The notes below the pieces were generated by a model that ran no database searches, was not told where the DNA came from, and was given only the letters and a program-made list of their open reading frames with translations. 64,000 nucleotides of DNA from Dehalogenimonas etheniformans (GTDB taxonomy: Bacteria > Chloroflexota > Dehalococcoidia > Dehalococcoidales > Dehalococcoidaceae): the NCBI RefSeq assembly GCF_014672715.2, contig NZ_CP058566.2:930001-994000 (forward strand). Direction: 5' to 3'. Shown here one piece after another: positions 7,740-21,836 of the stretch. A program made the translations under genes and the position numbers. The first letter of the stretch is position 1, and each line of letters opens with the position of its first letter.

Positions 7740-8300
7740 TCAAGCCTCTGTACTCTTTGGATCCATCGATCCGTCCTTGTATCTTTCCCGTTCACTAAAA
7801 AGGCAGCCGCAATACTGCTGCCGATAAAGATCCATAGGCTTGGTGATCCTCCGGCTATCTGAGTACCGTTTTCTCAGGTCCGCGTACTTAAACCCAACTT
7901 CGGAGGATCGTTCGATCTCTCGGGCAACCTCGATGATTTTGTCATGCTGCTGCTGCGGACTGATCAACAAACTGCTGGTAAATGCATCATAGCCATTTTG
8001 GCAGGCGTATTCAGCCACCGTTTGGAGACGAATTTGATAACAGATTGGACAACGGTCTGATTCGTGGCCGACGATCGCCCTGAAATAACGTTCCAGGTCG
8101 TAGCCAGGATGTATCTCCAAAGGAATATCTTCTTTATCAGTCAAAGTTGTAAGCGCTGCCAATCTACTCTGATGTTCGGTAAAAGGATGTATATTTGGGT
8201 TATACCAGAAAGCTGTCACCTGATAACCGCTGTCCCGCCAGTATTTGAGAGTGTAAGCCGAGCAATGAACACAACAGCAGTGGACTAAGAGTTTACTCAT
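7740..8300 (-). CDS. queH: QueH-type epoxyqueuosine reductase
   Basis: 186 residues, DUF208/COG1636 family. QueH reduces epoxyqueuosine to queuosine in tRNA, the last step of the pathway, and replaces the cobalamin enzyme QueG. The conserved cysteines are all present: VHCCCVHC near the N-terminus, DRCPICYQIR in the middle, and YCGCLFS near the C-terminus. queA, the preceding enzyme of the pathway, lies at 56.6-57.6 kb. The gene is followed immediately by rimI on the same strand. Confidence 0.92.
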   Translation of the reverse strand: MSKLLVHCCCVHCSAYTLKYWRDSGYQVTAFWYNPNIHPFTEHQSRLAALTTLTDKEDIPLEIHPGYDLERYFRAIVGHESDRCPICYQIRLQTVAEYACQNGYDAFTSSLLISPQQQHDKIIEVAREIERSSEVGFKYADLRKRYSDSRRITKPMDLYRQQYCGCLFSERERYKDGSMDPKSTEA

Positions 8301-8549
8301 TGTCTTTTGAATCTGTTGATGTGATGTTGCGAAAACGACTGAAACGACTCCTCGAGTTCAAAAGAGTTACATATCAATCGAGCCAGATCCAACAAATCAG
8401 TTTTTCGCAAAAACTTCAATCCTATTGAATGAGGTGGAAAATTGTGAGCCTTATTATAGCACGCCTGTTCATTTATTTTGTTAAGCGTTTCGTGTCGTTT
8501 TTGCCAATATATTTTTACGACAAAAGCAATGTTATTAAGGCTAGCGGCA

Positions 8550-9596
8550 TTATAGCAACGAACCCTGGGGTGGAGGTTCGATATCGGCGGCTAGCCGGGA
8601 TTTGGGATATTTTAGCCCGAGATGCTCGTAAGCCCGGCGGGTAGCGACACGACCTCTCGGAGTACGCTCCAAGAATCCAAGCTGCATCAGATACGGCTCA
8701 TAGATATCCATTATGGTGTCGGTATCTTCAGAAATAGCCGCAGCTAACGTCTCCAGGCCGACCGGCCCTCCCGAGAATTTCTCGATGATGGCTCTGAGCA
8801 GTTGGTGGTCAATATTGTCTAATCCCACCGCGTCAATTTCCAGACGGCCAAGAGCTGTTTGGGCGATCCCACAATCGATCACGCCCCGACCGCGAACCTG
8901 GGCATAATCGCGAACACGCTTCAGCAGGCGGTTGGCAACCCGCGGCGTACCCCGGGCGCGGCAGGCTATTTCTCTTAGTCCGGCCTGATCGGCCTGCACC
9001 CCAAGGATTTCCGCTGAGCGCCGAAGAATGGCTTCGATGTCGGCATCTGTGTAAAAGTCCAGGCGGTAAATGGAGCCGAAACGGTCGCGCAACGGGGAAG
9101 ACAGCATCGCGTACCTGGTGGTCGCCCCTATCAAAGTGAATGGAGGAAGTTTCAGCCGGAGGCTTTTGGCGCCGGGACCTTTCCCGATAACAATATCCAG
9201 AGCAAAATCTTCCATCGCCGGATAAAGGATCTCCTCGACCGTCCGGCCGAGGCGGTGAATCTCGTCGATGAAAAGAACATCATGCGGCTGCAGTCCAGTC
9301 AGTATCGCGGCAAGATCTCCAGGCCGTTCGATAGCCGGACCTGAAGTGATCCGGATATTGACTTCCATACCGTGAGCGATGATATACGCGAGCGTTGTCT
9401 TACCTAAACCCGGTGGACCATAAAGGAGAACATGGTCGAGGGCTTCTTTGCGGGCCCGGGCTGCCATCATCGTCACCGCCAGGTTGTCTTTGATCTTGGC
9501 CTGGCCGATGAAATCGTCGAGCGACCTCGGACGAAGACTCGTATCAAGCTTGGTATCGTCAGGAACTGATTGACTGGAAATTATACGTTCGGCCAT
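8550..9596 (-). CDS. ruvB: Holliday junction branch migration helicase RuvB
   Basis: 348 residues, normal length. AAA+ motor that works with RuvA to drive branch migration of Holliday junctions. N-terminal [20 protein letters not shown], Walker [13 protein letters not shown], Walker [10 protein letters not shown], sensor 1 FTLIGATTR, and the winged-helix end with [13 protein letters not shown]. ruvA and ruvC are not adjacent. A 249-bp non-coding stretch separates it from queH; that gap holds AT-rich sequence with two minus-strand TGCTATAAT boxes (extended -10 type) but no gene. Confidence 0.97.
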   Translation of the reverse strand: MAERIISSQSVPDDTKLDTSLRPRSLDDFIGQAKIKDNLAVTMMAARARKEALDHVLLYGPPGLGKTTLAYIIAHGMEVNIRITSGPAIERPGDLAAILTGLQPHDVLFIDEIHRLGRTVEEILYPAMEDFALDIVIGKGPGAKSLRLKLPPFTLIGATTRYAMLSSPLRDRFGSIYRLDFYTDADIEAILRRSAEILGVQADQAGLREIACRARGTPRVANRLLKRVRDYAQVRGRGVIDCGIAQTALGRLEIDAVGLDNIDHQLLRAIIEKFSGGPVGLETLAAAISEDTDTIMDIYEPYLMQLGFLERTPRGRVATRRAYEHLGLKYPKSRLAADIEPPPQGSLL

Positions 9597-9671
9597 AAAT
9601 TGTGCAGATTATAACACAGTCAACGGATACATTGGTTCCAAAGAAAATAACAAGCAAACCTTACGAAGGGA

Positions 9672-10442
9672 CTAACTCTTCCTTGTTACAGCGATCAATA
9701 AAATGATCAGGAGTACCCCGGCCCCGCCAATCACAAATATCATCGTAGAATTGGAACTACCCCCGGAGCTTGAGGTCTCTGACGTTGACGTCTGGGTTGA
9801 CGCGGTGGTTGTAAGATTGGTTGTAGTCGTGACGGGTGACGTAGTTGTCGCCGGTGGGGTAGTCGTAACAGTAGCGCTACCCCCGATCAACGCGTAAGTC
9901 GTGAAACTTGAGATAGTAGTTGAGACGGTGTTGAAGGACGTATTGAGGTCAGAGGCGAGCCTTACCCACGACGATCCATTCCACTGAGCGATATAAAGGC
10001 TCGATTCAGAGACATTCGGAGGCAATTCAGTATCGGAGTAACCAAATGTCAGCCCGACCGTCGGATTAAAAGTAGCCCCCGGGGTACCGATCTCATAGGC
10101 TATGACCGATTTTTGCTGAGCAGGCAGGGAGGTCGGTGAAGGCACAAGTATCGCCGAGATAAACTCTTGATTTTTCCCGGCGGCATTATGGATAATCGTT
10201 CCCAAGGGAATCTTTATACTCATTTTCCCATCGAGTGTCTGTAGGTCCCCACTGGAAATCGACTGACCGTTTTTGTTCATCATCGGCTGAGTGCCGACTA
10301 GATTCACACCATGCATAAGGTAACTGCCATCGGCCGCCGTCTGCGCCGCGATCGATAACGGGAGAGACGATAACATTGCTACAAAAATCAACGAAACTGT
10401 GCCAATTGACAACATCAGCTTTTGGTTCGGTCTTTTAGTCAT
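9672..10442 (-). CDS. secreted or surface-anchored protein with Thr/Ser-rich stalk
   Basis: 256 residues. N-terminal signal peptide (KLMLSIGTVSLIFVAMLSSL, then AAQT), a globular domain of about 140 residues with no family I can name, a low-complexity Thr-rich stalk (about 190-225, many TTT and TST runs), then a C-terminal membrane helix (MIFVIGGAGVLLIILLIAV) and RKS. This layout is typical of wall-less or S-layer cells that anchor surface proteins by a C-terminal helix. The C-terminal SSFTTYALIGG segment resembles the end of surface repeats in archaeal and Chloroflexota proteins. Strong GAGGAG Shine-Dalgarno. Function unknown. Confidence 0.8.
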   Translation of the reverse strand: MTKRPNQKLMLSIGTVSLIFVAMLSSLPLSIAAQTAADGSYLMHGVNLVGTQPMMNKNGQSISSGDLQTLDGKMSIKIPLGTIIHNAAGKNQEFISAILVPSPTSLPAQQKSVIAYEIGTPGATFNPTVGLTFGYSDTELPPNVSESSLYIAQWNGSSWVRLASDLNTSFNTVSTTISSFTTYALIGGSATVTTTPPATTTSPVTTTTNLTTTASTQTSTSETSSSGGSSNSTMIFVIGGAGVLLIILLIAVTRKS

Positions 10443-10557
10443 TATGGCTCTCCTCAGTTTGGTTTATCATACACCCCGGAAATAGCGGATACAATATTGT
10501 TATGTAATATGCTCCCTACCAATCCGTAGAACTAATATTTTCGTGTGTATACGAAAA

Positions 10558-10583
10558 GAGGGAGCCTCCAAGGAGACTCCCTC
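10558..10583 (-). terminator. intrinsic terminator after rpoC
   Basis: Inverted repeat GAGGGAGCCTCC / GGAGACTCCCTC with a 2-base centre (one mismatch in 12), flanked by T-runs on both sides, so it could act in either direction. It lies about 22 nt after the rpoC stop codon. Confidence 0.8.
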
Positions 10584-10605
10584 TTTTTTGCTAACTGTTT
10601 ATCTC

Positions 10606-14484
<3,879 letters not shown>

Positions 14485-14485
14485 A

Positions 14486-17400
14486 TTAGTTATCGGTATC
14501 CTCTTCTTCAGTTTCTTCTTCTCCGGAGTCATCAACTTCGACGAGTTGAGAAGTCAATTCCCCGGCTAAGGTAGCCAGTTCCGATTCTTCTTCCCGGGTT
14601 CCGACTTCCGGCAGCCGTTCGGCTGAAAGCACTTTTTCTTCTTCATTGATGACTTCAACCGCCAGGCCAAGGCTTTGCAGTTCTTTGACCAAAACCTTAA
14701 AGGATTCCGGAACACCGGGTTGAGAAACATCCTCGCCCTTGACGATGGATTCATAAGCCTTGGCGCGGCCGGTCACGTCGTCCGACTTGATGGTCAACAT
14801 CTCCTGGAGGTTGTAGGCAGCACCATACGACTCTAAAGTCCAGACTTCCATTTCGCCGAAGCGCTGACCACCGAATTGGGCTTTACCGCCGAGAGGTTGC
14901 TGGCTGATCAGGGAGTATGGGCCAGTGGCGCGGGCGTGCACCTTATCCTCGACCAAGTGGATGAGTTTAAGGATGTACATATTGCCAACGGTAATAGGCT
15001 GATCGAACAACTCGCCTGTCTTGCCGTCACGGAGGATCATCTTTCCAGCAACGGGCGACGGTATATTGTTTTCCCGAGACAACTTGAACACTCGCGCGTC
15101 GAGTTCGGAAACAGCAATCGTCCTCGCGTCATCTGCGCCTTGTTCTTCAAGCCACAGCCTGAGACAAGTCTCCCTGCCGAAGCCCGGATGGTTGTCGTCG
15201 AACGCCCTTGTGCCATCATAACCGCGTTTATTAAGCCAGGCAGCTGCGGCAGAAGCCACTGCTTTGGGGTCTTTAAGTTCATAGTCCAATTTGATCAGAC
15301 CAGCGACCTGGGCGATGTAGGCTCTGGCCAGATCGTCTTCGATGGCGACATCGGTAGCGCCGTCAAAGACCGGGGTGCGGACCCGGAAACCTAGTAGATG
15401 CCCGGCCCAGCCGAGGTGGAGTTCCAATATTTGGCCAAGGTTCATGCGGGATGGAACTCCGATGGGGTTCAAGACCACGTCGACCGGGGTGCCGTCGGGC
15501 AGGAAAGGCATGTCCTCGGCCGGGGCAACGATTGAAATGACACCCTTGTTGCCGTGGCGTCCGGCCAGCTTGTCGCCGACCGAAATCTTGCGTTTCTGGG
15601 CGACCCAAACCTGGACCCACTTGTTGACCCTAGCCGGTAGGTCATCGCCACCATCGCGAGTGAAGACTTTTACCGCGATGACCTTGCCCCATTCTCCGTG
15701 AGGCATGCGGAGCGAGGTATCTTTGACCTCGCGGGCTTTTTCGCCGAATATCGCCCTGAGCAGTTTCTCTTCAGCAGAAAGTTCGGTTTCTCCCTTGGGG
15801 GTGATTTTCCCTACAAGGATGTCGTCTGGTCCGACCTCGGCGCCAACCCGGATGATGCCCTCTTCGTCGAGTTCACGGAGAGATTCTTCGCCGACGTTGG
15901 GTATATCACGGGTGATTTCCTCGAGACCCAGCTTGGTGTCGCGGGCCTCCACCTCGTGCTTGGAGATATGTATCGATGTAAACCTGTCGGCTTTTACCAG
16001 GCGGTCGGAAATGATGATGGCATCTTCGTAGTTGTAGCCGTGCCAGCTCATGAAGGCACAGATGACATTCTGCCCGAGGGCCAACTCACCGTTCTCGGTG
16101 GCTGAGGAATCAGCCAGCACCTGCCCGGCTTTGACCGCGTCACCCACCGAAACTACCGGGCGCTGATTGATGCAGGTACCCTGGTTGGTGCGCATGAATT
16201 TGATCAGTTTATAGCTGTCTTCGGTTTTACCATCAGTTTTGATGACGATCTTTTCCGAAGTGACCGATTTAACCGTGCCTGAGGTACGGGCAAAAATGAC
16301 ATGACCCGAATATCGCACAGCCTCCATTTCCATACCGGTAGCCACCAGCGGGGCTTCCGGCCGGAGCAAGGGGACCGCCTGGCGTTGCATGTTGGCGCCC
16401 ATGAGAGCGCGGTTGGCATCATCGTGCTCCAGGAACGGTATCAGGGAAGCAGCCACAGAAAAGATCTGCCGCGGCGAAACGTCCATGTAATCGATCTTGA
16501 TCGGCGGCTCATATAAATATTGCTCGCCGAACCGGGACTCGATGCGCTCGTCGATGAAACGGCCCCGGGAGTCAAGCCTGGCGGTAGCCTGAGCGACGAC
16601 ATATTTGTCCTCTTCATCGGCTGAGAGGTAAGGGACTTCGTCGGAGACAAAAGGCTCAACCATGACCAGGTGTTCAGGCAATTTGGCAATCTTAGAAAAG
16701 GACTTGTCGTCGACGATATGTCCGGCCGATAGAATACTATTGCCGGTCTCGTCCTTCACATCTTCCCGAATCGCCAGACCTATCAATCGGGAATCATGAT
16801 TCAAGAGTTCTTTCAGAACTTTGCGATAAGGCGTTTCGATGAACCCATAGCGATTGACGCGGCTGTAGGACGCCAGCGAACCGATAAGGCCAATGTTCGG
16901 GCCTTCAGGGGTTTCGATGGGGCAGATACGGCCGTAGTGGGAATAGTGCACATCACGAACGTCGAACCCAGCCCGCTCGCGCGACAAACCGCCGGGGCCC
17001 ATGGCGGACAAACGCCGCTTGTGAGTCAGCTCGGCAAGAGGATTCGTCTGGTCCATGAATTGCGACAACTGGGAGCCGCCGAAAAACTCGCGGACGGCAG
17101 CGACAACGGGCCGGATATTGACCAGACCGCTGGGCGTCACCTGATCAAGGGCGACTATGCTCATGCGTTCCTTGGCGACTCGCTCCAAACGAAGCAAACC
17201 GATGCGGAACTGATTCTGAATCAGTTCTCCGACCGTTCTGATGCGCCGGTTGCCAAGATGATCGATATCATCAGCATGTTCAATACCGTTGTTGATGCGG
17301 ATGATCTGTTTGATGATAGCAACTATATCCTCGCGGGTAAGCGCGCGGTTCTCTTCCGAGACCTTGCCTTCCAGATTGAGTCGGCGGTTGACCTTGTATC

Positions 17401-18253
17401 GGCCGACCATGCCCAGGTCGTAGTGGTCCGGGCTGAAGAACATGTCGTTCACCAGACGGGAGGCGTTCTCCACGTTGGCCGGATCACCGGGGCGAAGACG
17501 GCCGTAAATATCGATCAAAGCACCATTAGTGTCGCGGATCAGGGGGTCCTTGTCGATCGAGGACTGGGTGTACAGGTGCTCCATCGAAGTATCGACATCG
17601 CTGAATAAATTGATCAGTTCCTGATCGGAGCTGTAACCGATGGCCCTAAGAAAACTGGTGACCGGGATTTTGCGCCGGCCGTCGATTTTAACCGAGACGA
17701 CATCACGGTTGGATGTTTCAAATTCCAACCACGCGCCGCGGCTGGGAATAAGGGAGGTATGGCATAGCGGGCGTCCGGTAGCTGTGTCTTCCTGGACGGT
17801 AAAATAGACACCGGGAGAACGCAAAAGCTGGCTTACGACGACCCGTTCCGTACCGCTGGTGATAAAGGTGCCGTTGCGGGTCATCAGCGGCAGGTCGCCG
17901 AAGAAAAGTTCAAATGGTTCTTTAATTTCGCCGGTGGCTTTGATAATAAGCCTTGCTTTCACATATAGCGGCACCGAATAATTTTGGTCCCTTTGCTGGC
18001 ATTCTTCCTCGGAAAGACGCGGTTCCCGGAACTCGTAACCGATGAATTCGAGCTCCATACGGTTGCCGTTGAAGTCTTTAACCGGCGAGATTTCTTCTAT
18101 CAGTTCCTTTAGGGCATCCTCCATAAACCAGCGGAACGATGCCAATTGAATGTCGATCAGATTAGGAACATCGACGACCTCGGGGATTTTGGAATAGGAT
18201 TTGCGGGCTGCGGCCGCCGACAGTTCGCCGGTAGCGGCTAATGTTGAGACCAT
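14486..18253 (-). CDS. rpoB: DNA-directed RNA polymerase subunit beta
   Basis: 1255 residues. Forms one half of the catalytic cleft. The rifampicin-site region reads [21 protein letters not shown] then LSAMGPGGL, keeping the Asp, His and Ser residues whose change gives resistance, so a rifampicin-sensitive type is predicted. Other landmarks: [42 protein letters not shown] and the C-terminal [20 protein letters not shown]. The C-terminal tail is acidic ([16 protein letters not shown]). Strong AAGGAG Shine-Dalgarno. Transcribed with rpoC from the promoter at 18375-18403. Confidence 0.98.
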   Translation of the reverse strand: MVSTLAATGELSAAAARKSYSKIPEVVDVPNLIDIQLASFRWFMEDALKELIEEISPVKDFNGNRMELEFIGYEFREPRLSEEECQQRDQNYSVPLYVKARLIIKATGEIKEPFELFFGDLPLMTRNGTFITSGTERVVVSQLLRSPGVYFTVQEDTATGRPLCHTSLIPSRGAWLEFETSNRDVVSVKIDGRRKIPVTSFLRAIGYSSDQELINLFSDVDTSMEHLYTQSSIDKDPLIRDTNGALIDIYGRLRPGDPANVENASRLVNDMFFSPDHYDLGMVGRYKVNRRLNLEGKVSEENRALTREDIVAIIKQIIRINNGIEHADDIDHLGNRRIRTVGELIQNQFRIGLLRLERVAKERMSIVALDQVTPSGLVNIRPVVAAVREFFGGSQLSQFMDQTNPLAELTHKRRLSAMGPGGLSRERAGFDVRDVHYSHYGRICPIETPEGPNIGLIGSLASYSRVNRYGFIETPYRKVLKELLNHDSRLIGLAIREDVKDETGNSILSAGHIVDDKSFSKIAKLPEHLVMVEPFVSDEVPYLSADEEDKYVVAQATARLDSRGRFIDERIESRFGEQYLYEPPIKIDYMDVSPRQIFSVAASLIPFLEHDDANRALMGANMQRQAVPLLRPEAPLVATGMEMEAVRYSGHVIFARTSGTVKSVTSEKIVIKTDGKTEDSYKLIKFMRTNQGTCINQRPVVSVGDAVKAGQVLADSSATENGELALGQNVICAFMSWHGYNYEDAIIISDRLVKADRFTSIHISKHEVEARDTKLGLEEITRDIPNVGEESLRELDEEGIIRVGAEVGPDDILVGKITPKGETELSAEEKLLRAIFGEKAREVKDTSLRMPHGEWGKVIAVKVFTRDGGDDLPARVNKWVQVWVAQKRKISVGDKLAGRHGNKGVISIVAPAEDMPFLPDGTPVDVVLNPIGVPSRMNLGQILELHLGWAGHLLGFRVRTPVFDGATDVAIEDDLARAYIAQVAGLIKLDYELKDPKAVASAAAAWLNKRGYDGTRAFDDNHPGFGRETCLRLWLEEQGADDARTIAVSELDARVFKLSRENNIPSPVAGKMILRDGKTGELFDQPITVGNMYILKLIHLVEDKVHARATGPYSLISQQPLGGKAQFGGQRFGEMEVWTLESYGAAYNLQEMLTIKSDDVTGRAKAYESIVKGEDVSQPGVPESFKVLVKELQSLGLAVEVINEEEKVLSAERLPEVGTREEESELATLAGELTSQLVEVDDSGEEETEEEDTDN

Positions 18254-18374
18254 GTTTACTCCTTATACCAGTAGTAAAGTAAAGGAATTGGGCAGACTAG
18301 TGCCTGGGAAATGTGGAGCCTGAAAAGACCTTTATATAATGAAAATGGTTCAGAGGCATAATTAACAACCACTC

Positions 18375-18403
18375 AGTATATACTAACAATCGAGGACTGT
18401 CAA
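18375..18403 (-). promoter_or_regulatory. promoter of rpoBC
   Basis: On the minus strand TTGACA (18403-18398), exactly 17 nt, then TATACT (18380-18375). The predicted leader before rpoB is about 115 nt; I see no ribosomal-protein binding site in it that I can name. Confidence 0.8.
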
Positions 18404-18463
18404 CATTGTTTAGACCTGTGATTTTGTGGTGAAATCTGCAAGGTGATCAGGGGTAGCAGTCGA

Positions 18464-18492
18464 TTGACGTGTACTATCGCCTTTGCTACTAT
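18464..18492 (+). promoter_or_regulatory. promoter of ribF-tyrS
   Basis: TTGACG (18464-18469), 17-nt spacer, TACTAT (18487-18492). Predicted start near 18499, so the leader to the ribF GTG is about 55 nt. Confidence 0.7.
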
Positions 18493-18519
18493 TGAGCAAC
18501 TTAAAACGTAACTATTGAG

Positions 18520-18540
18520 GGGGATTCCGATCCCCTTTTT
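18520..18540 (+). terminator. terminator-like hairpin in the ribF leader (possible attenuator)
   Basis: Stem GGGGAT / ATCCCC with loop TCCG, followed directly by TTTTT. It starts only ~20 nt after the predicted transcription start and ends 14 nt before the ribF start codon. It has the form of an intrinsic terminator but sits between a promoter and its gene. Confidence 0.55.
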
Positions 18541-18554
18541 AATTTAGAAAAATT

Positions 18555-19496
18555 GTGACACAACTCGAAAAGGAACTTTCGGCCTATAAGCCGGCTCGCC
18601 CGATGGCATTGACCATCGGAGTCTTTGACGGCGTTCACCTCGGGCACCTGGCACTCATAACCGAAACGCTACGGCAGGCTAAGGAAAACCATCTTCTTTC
18701 GGGGGTTGTTACATTCGCCGGGCATCCACGTCTGGTCCTGGGCAAACACAAAGACCTTTCCCATCTCACCAGCCTCAGTCAACGCGTTCGGCTCATCAAA
18801 GAAACCGGCATTGATACGGTCGTTGTCCTTTCTTTCACAAAAGAATTGGCATCTGTTTCTGCAGAGGAATTCCTGTCTTCTCTGGTTAAGTACCTGAAAC
18901 TGAACAGACTGGTGATCGGACCGGACTTTGCCCTGGGCAAGGGCCGCGAAGGAAATATTGAATCAATCAAAACTATCGGTTCAAAACTCGGGTTCAATGT
19001 CACTGTGGTACCGGCCTTGCAGAAAAACGGGCATAAAGTGTCAAGCACACTCATCCGTAAAGCCATGTCCGAGAGTAATATGGCCAAGGTTCATGACTTT
19101 TTGGGGAGATATTTCAGCCTCGAAGGTCTGGTGGTGAAAGGGGAGGGACGCGGCGCGACCATTGGCATCCCGACTGCCAACATAAAAGTCCCCAGCGATC
19201 AGGCATTACCCGCGGACGGGGTATATGCGACTATCGCAGTTTTAGATGGAAAATCCATGCCCTCCATCACCAACATCGGAACAAGACCGACGTTCGGCGA
19301 GGGGCATCGGACAATCGAGACCCATCTTTTTAATTTCACCGGTGACCTTTACGGCCGTTCTCTTGAAATTGCTATAATAGAGCAGATCCGACCTGAAAAA
19401 AGATTCGTTGACGCCAAAGAGTTACTGTCCCAGATTAACCGCGACATTGAAAAAGCAAAAGAGTTATTGAATAAGACGGGTTGCATCGATGCCTGA
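18555..19496 (+). CDS. ribF: bifunctional riboflavin kinase / FAD synthetase
   Basis: 313 residues, standard length. N-terminal FMN adenylyltransferase domain (TIGVFDGVHLGHLALI with the HxGH-like site, then RLVIGPDFALGKGREGN) and C-terminal riboflavin kinase domain (GRGATIGIPTANI, YATIAVLDG, SITNIGTRPTFG, ETHLFNFTGDLYGR). Makes FMN and FAD. Start is GTG at 18555 with a weak ribosome site. It overlaps tyrS by 8 nt. Confidence 0.95.
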   Translation: MTQLEKELSAYKPARPMALTIGVFDGVHLGHLALITETLRQAKENHLLSGVVTFAGHPRLVLGKHKDLSHLTSLSQRVRLIKETGIDTVVVLSFTKELASVSAEEFLSSLVKYLKLNRLVIGPDFALGKGREGNIESIKTIGSKLGFNVTVVPALQKNGHKVSSTLIRKAMSESNMAKVHDFLGRYFSLEGLVVKGEGRGATIGIPTANIKVPSDQALPADGVYATIAVLDGKSMPSITNIGTRPTFGEGHRTIETHLFNFTGDLYGRSLEIAIIEQIRPEKRFVDAKELLSQINRDIEKAKELLNKTGCIDA

Positions 19497-20712
19497 ACTA
19501 GACTTCATTTTGAAAAGAGCAGTAAGCGAGATTATCGACGAACAGGACCTGCGCAAGTTGCTCGATACCAGTAGAACATTGCGACTTAAGGAAGGCTTCG
19601 ATCCCAGCTCCGCCGACATCCACCTCGGCCATATGGTCGGACTCCGCAAGTTGAGGCAGTTGCAGGAACTTGGGCACCAGGTGGTCCTCATTGTCGGCGA
19701 CTGGACGGCGCAGATCGGAGATCCGACGGGGGCTTCGGTCACGCGCCCGATGCTGACCGCCGAGCAAGTCAAAGCTAACGCCGAGACGTACATGCAACAA
19801 TTTTTCAAGATAGTCGATCGCTCAAAAACCGAGGTGCGCTGGCAGAGCGAGTGGTTCGGCAAATTCACATTAGCCGATGTCATCAAATTGACCAGTCGGT
19901 TCACTATCGCCCAGATGTTAGCCCGTGAAGATTTCAAGAAACGTTTTGAATCCAATCGTCCCATTACCATTACTGAGTTTTTGTACCCACTACTCCAGGC
20001 TTATGACTCGGTCATGGTTAAGGCTGATGTCGAGTTCGGCGGCAACGACCAAAAATTCAACCTTCTCGTCGGACGGGAACTTCAATCTATGATCGGCCAA
20101 CCATCCCAGCAGGTTTTCCTGACGCCGATCCTTACCGGCACCGACGGCACCAAAAAGATGTCCAAAAGCCTGGGAAATTACATAGGAGTGGCCGAATCTC
20201 CGGAGAACATTTTCGGTAAGGTCATGTCCATCGGCGACGACCTTATAATTCAATATTTCGACCTCCTGACCGATGTCACCGACGAAGAACTGCGCCACTT
20301 CGAGCGGGATATGGACGGTGGCCGGACAAATCCGATGCTACTTAAAAAACGGTTAGCCAGAGAGATCATCAAACAACTTTATAGTGAGTCCGACGCTGAA
20401 GAAGCTGATCTCGCTTTCGAAAAAGTTCACCAGCGCAGAGAAATGCCCGAAGAAATCAATGAATGCCGGGTCTCTTTCGAAGCTATGAAATCTGGAGATT
20501 GCGGTGATATAGATTTACCGTGCCTGATGGTGGCTACCGGACTAGCATCCAGTAAAGGTGAGGCCAAACGGCTTATCCAGCAGGGCGGTGTCTCCCTCGA
20601 AGGCGAAAAAGTCACTTCTGAAAAGGCTCAACTTAAGAGCGGTTGTGTTTTAAAAGCAGGTAAACGCCGCTTCGCCCGGATTATCAATTCAGATGTTGTC
20701 AGCGCCTCATAG
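19489..20712 (+). CDS. tyrS: tyrosyl-tRNA synthetase
   Basis: 407 residues. Class I synthetase charging tRNA-Tyr. Shows the HIGH-type motif in SADIHLGHMVGLRKL, the tyrosine pocket segment QIGDPTG, YPLLQAYDSV, FGGNDQKFNLLVGREL, KMSKS as TKKMSKSLGNYIG, and a C-terminal S4 RNA-binding domain (ASSKGEAKRLIQQGGVSL). The spacing and sequence resemble the TyrZ-like bacterial subgroup. Translationally coupled to ribF. Confidence 0.96.
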   Translation: MPELDFILKRAVSEIIDEQDLRKLLDTSRTLRLKEGFDPSSADIHLGHMVGLRKLRQLQELGHQVVLIVGDWTAQIGDPTGASVTRPMLTAEQVKANAETYMQQFFKIVDRSKTEVRWQSEWFGKFTLADVIKLTSRFTIAQMLAREDFKKRFESNRPITITEFLYPLLQAYDSVMVKADVEFGGNDQKFNLLVGRELQSMIGQPSQQVFLTPILTGTDGTKKMSKSLGNYIGVAESPENIFGKVMSIGDDLIIQYFDLLTDVTDEELRHFERDMDGGRTNPMLLKKRLAREIIKQLYSESDAEEADLAFEKVHQRREMPEEINECRVSFEAMKSGDCGDIDLPCLMVATGLASSKGEAKRLIQQGGVSLEGEKVTSEKAQLKSGCVLKAGKRRFARIINSDVVSAS

Positions 20713-20736
20713 TTTTATAATTTGAAGGAGAGATTG

Positions 20737-21825
20737 ATGCAGAACCTACGTATTCCCGGTCCAACTCCTTGCCCTCCCGAAGTCCTGGCCGCAATGGGGC
20801 GGCAGATGATCAATCACCGCGGCAGCGAGTTCGCCGAGATCATCAAGGACGTCACCGTCAAGATGAAGCAGGTCTTCCAGACAAAGAACGACCTGATGCT
20901 GTTGACGGGCTCCGGCACCGCAGGTCTTGAGGCGGCGGTGGTCAATGTGCTTTCCCCCGGCGATACCGTACTAGGGGTGGCGATTGGTGTTTTCGGCGAG
21001 CGGTTCGCTAAGATTGCCCAGACATTCGGAGCAAATGTCATCCCTTTGAATTTCGAACACGGTAAAGCTGCCGATCCGGCTTTAATTAAACGGGCCCTTG
21101 ACGCCAACTCACAAGTCAAAGCGGTGTTGGTTACTCACAACGAGACCTCCACTGGCGTGACTAACGACCTGGCAGCGATAAGCAAGGTGGTCAAGGGTGC
21201 CGGGAAACTACTGATGGTTGACTGCATATCATCTTTGGGTTCTCTCAATGTTCCGGTCGATGAATGGGGTATCGACGTTGCTATCTCAGGTTCGCAAAAA
21301 GGCTGGATGGTGCCCCCTGGGATGGCTATGGTAGCTGTATCCGAAGCCGGCTGGCAAGCGTATGCTCAGGCCAAGATGCCTCGCTTCTATTTTGACCTTG
21401 GCAAAGCGAAATCAGGACTTGAAAAAGGGCAGACTCCCTGGACCCCCAATGTCTCGGTAGTTTTCGCTTTCCAGGTCGCCCTGAATATGATGCTCAAGGA
21501 AGGCATCAACAATATCTTCGCCAGACACGGGAGAATCGGCAAGTTCACGCGCGAAGGAGTTAAATCTCTGGGACTTACACTCCTGGCCGATGAAAAACAC
21601 GCCTCCAATACCGTTACATCGGTGGTCGGCGACCATGGCTTGGATGCGAAGAAACTCAACAAGATCATGAAGGAAGAATTTGATATCGTACTTGCCGGTG
21701 GCCAGGGCCCTCTGGAAGGTAAGATTTTCCGTATCGGGCATTTGGGAATGGTCAACGAAAAAGATATTCAGGCTGTCCTTGATGGCCTCAAGGTCGCTTT
21801 GCCCAAGGCCGGTTTTGTTAAATAA
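20737..21825 (+). CDS. class V aminotransferase, alanine-glyoxylate / serine-pyruvate family
   Basis: 362 residues from the ATG at 20737, which follows AAGGAGAG. PLP-dependent fold type I enzyme; the PLP lysine is in AISGSQKGWMVPPG. N-terminal NLRIPGPTPCPPEV is typical of the family. Because serA follows 11 nt later, the likely job is transamination of 3-phosphohydroxypyruvate (or hydroxypyruvate) in serine synthesis, replacing a standard SerC. This assignment is by context; alanine-glyoxylate transamination is the alternative. The open frame extends 5 codons upstream to a TTG, with no supporting signal. Confidence 0.88.
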   Translation: MQNLRIPGPTPCPPEVLAAMGRQMINHRGSEFAEIIKDVTVKMKQVFQTKNDLMLLTGSGTAGLEAAVVNVLSPGDTVLGVAIGVFGERFAKIAQTFGANVIPLNFEHGKAADPALIKRALDANSQVKAVLVTHNETSTGVTNDLAAISKVVKGAGKLLMVDCISSLGSLNVPVDEWGIDVAISGSQKGWMVPPGMAMVAVSEAGWQAYAQAKMPRFYFDLGKAKSGLEKGQTPWTPNVSVVFAFQVALNMMLKEGINNIFARHGRIGKFTREGVKSLGLTLLADEKHASNTVTSVVGDHGLDAKKLNKIMKEEFDIVLAGGQGPLEGKIFRIGHLGMVNEKDIQAVLDGLKVALPKAGFVK

Positions 21826-21836
21826 GGAGAATACCT

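Noticed and set aside
8429-8644. 71-codon plus-strand frame in the gap between queH and ruvB
   Set aside because: Low-complexity hydrophobic start, runs into the end of ruvB on the other strand, and no ribosome site or similarity.
9780-9880. Short repeats in the Thr-rich stalk as a possible CRISPR or tandem repeat array
   Set aside because: The repetition is codon-level Thr/Ser bias in a coding stalk, not regular direct repeats with spacers.
18499-18554. FMN riboswitch before ribF
   Set aside because: The leader is only ~55 nt and lacks the conserved RFN-element blocks; only a simple hairpin with a T-run is present.
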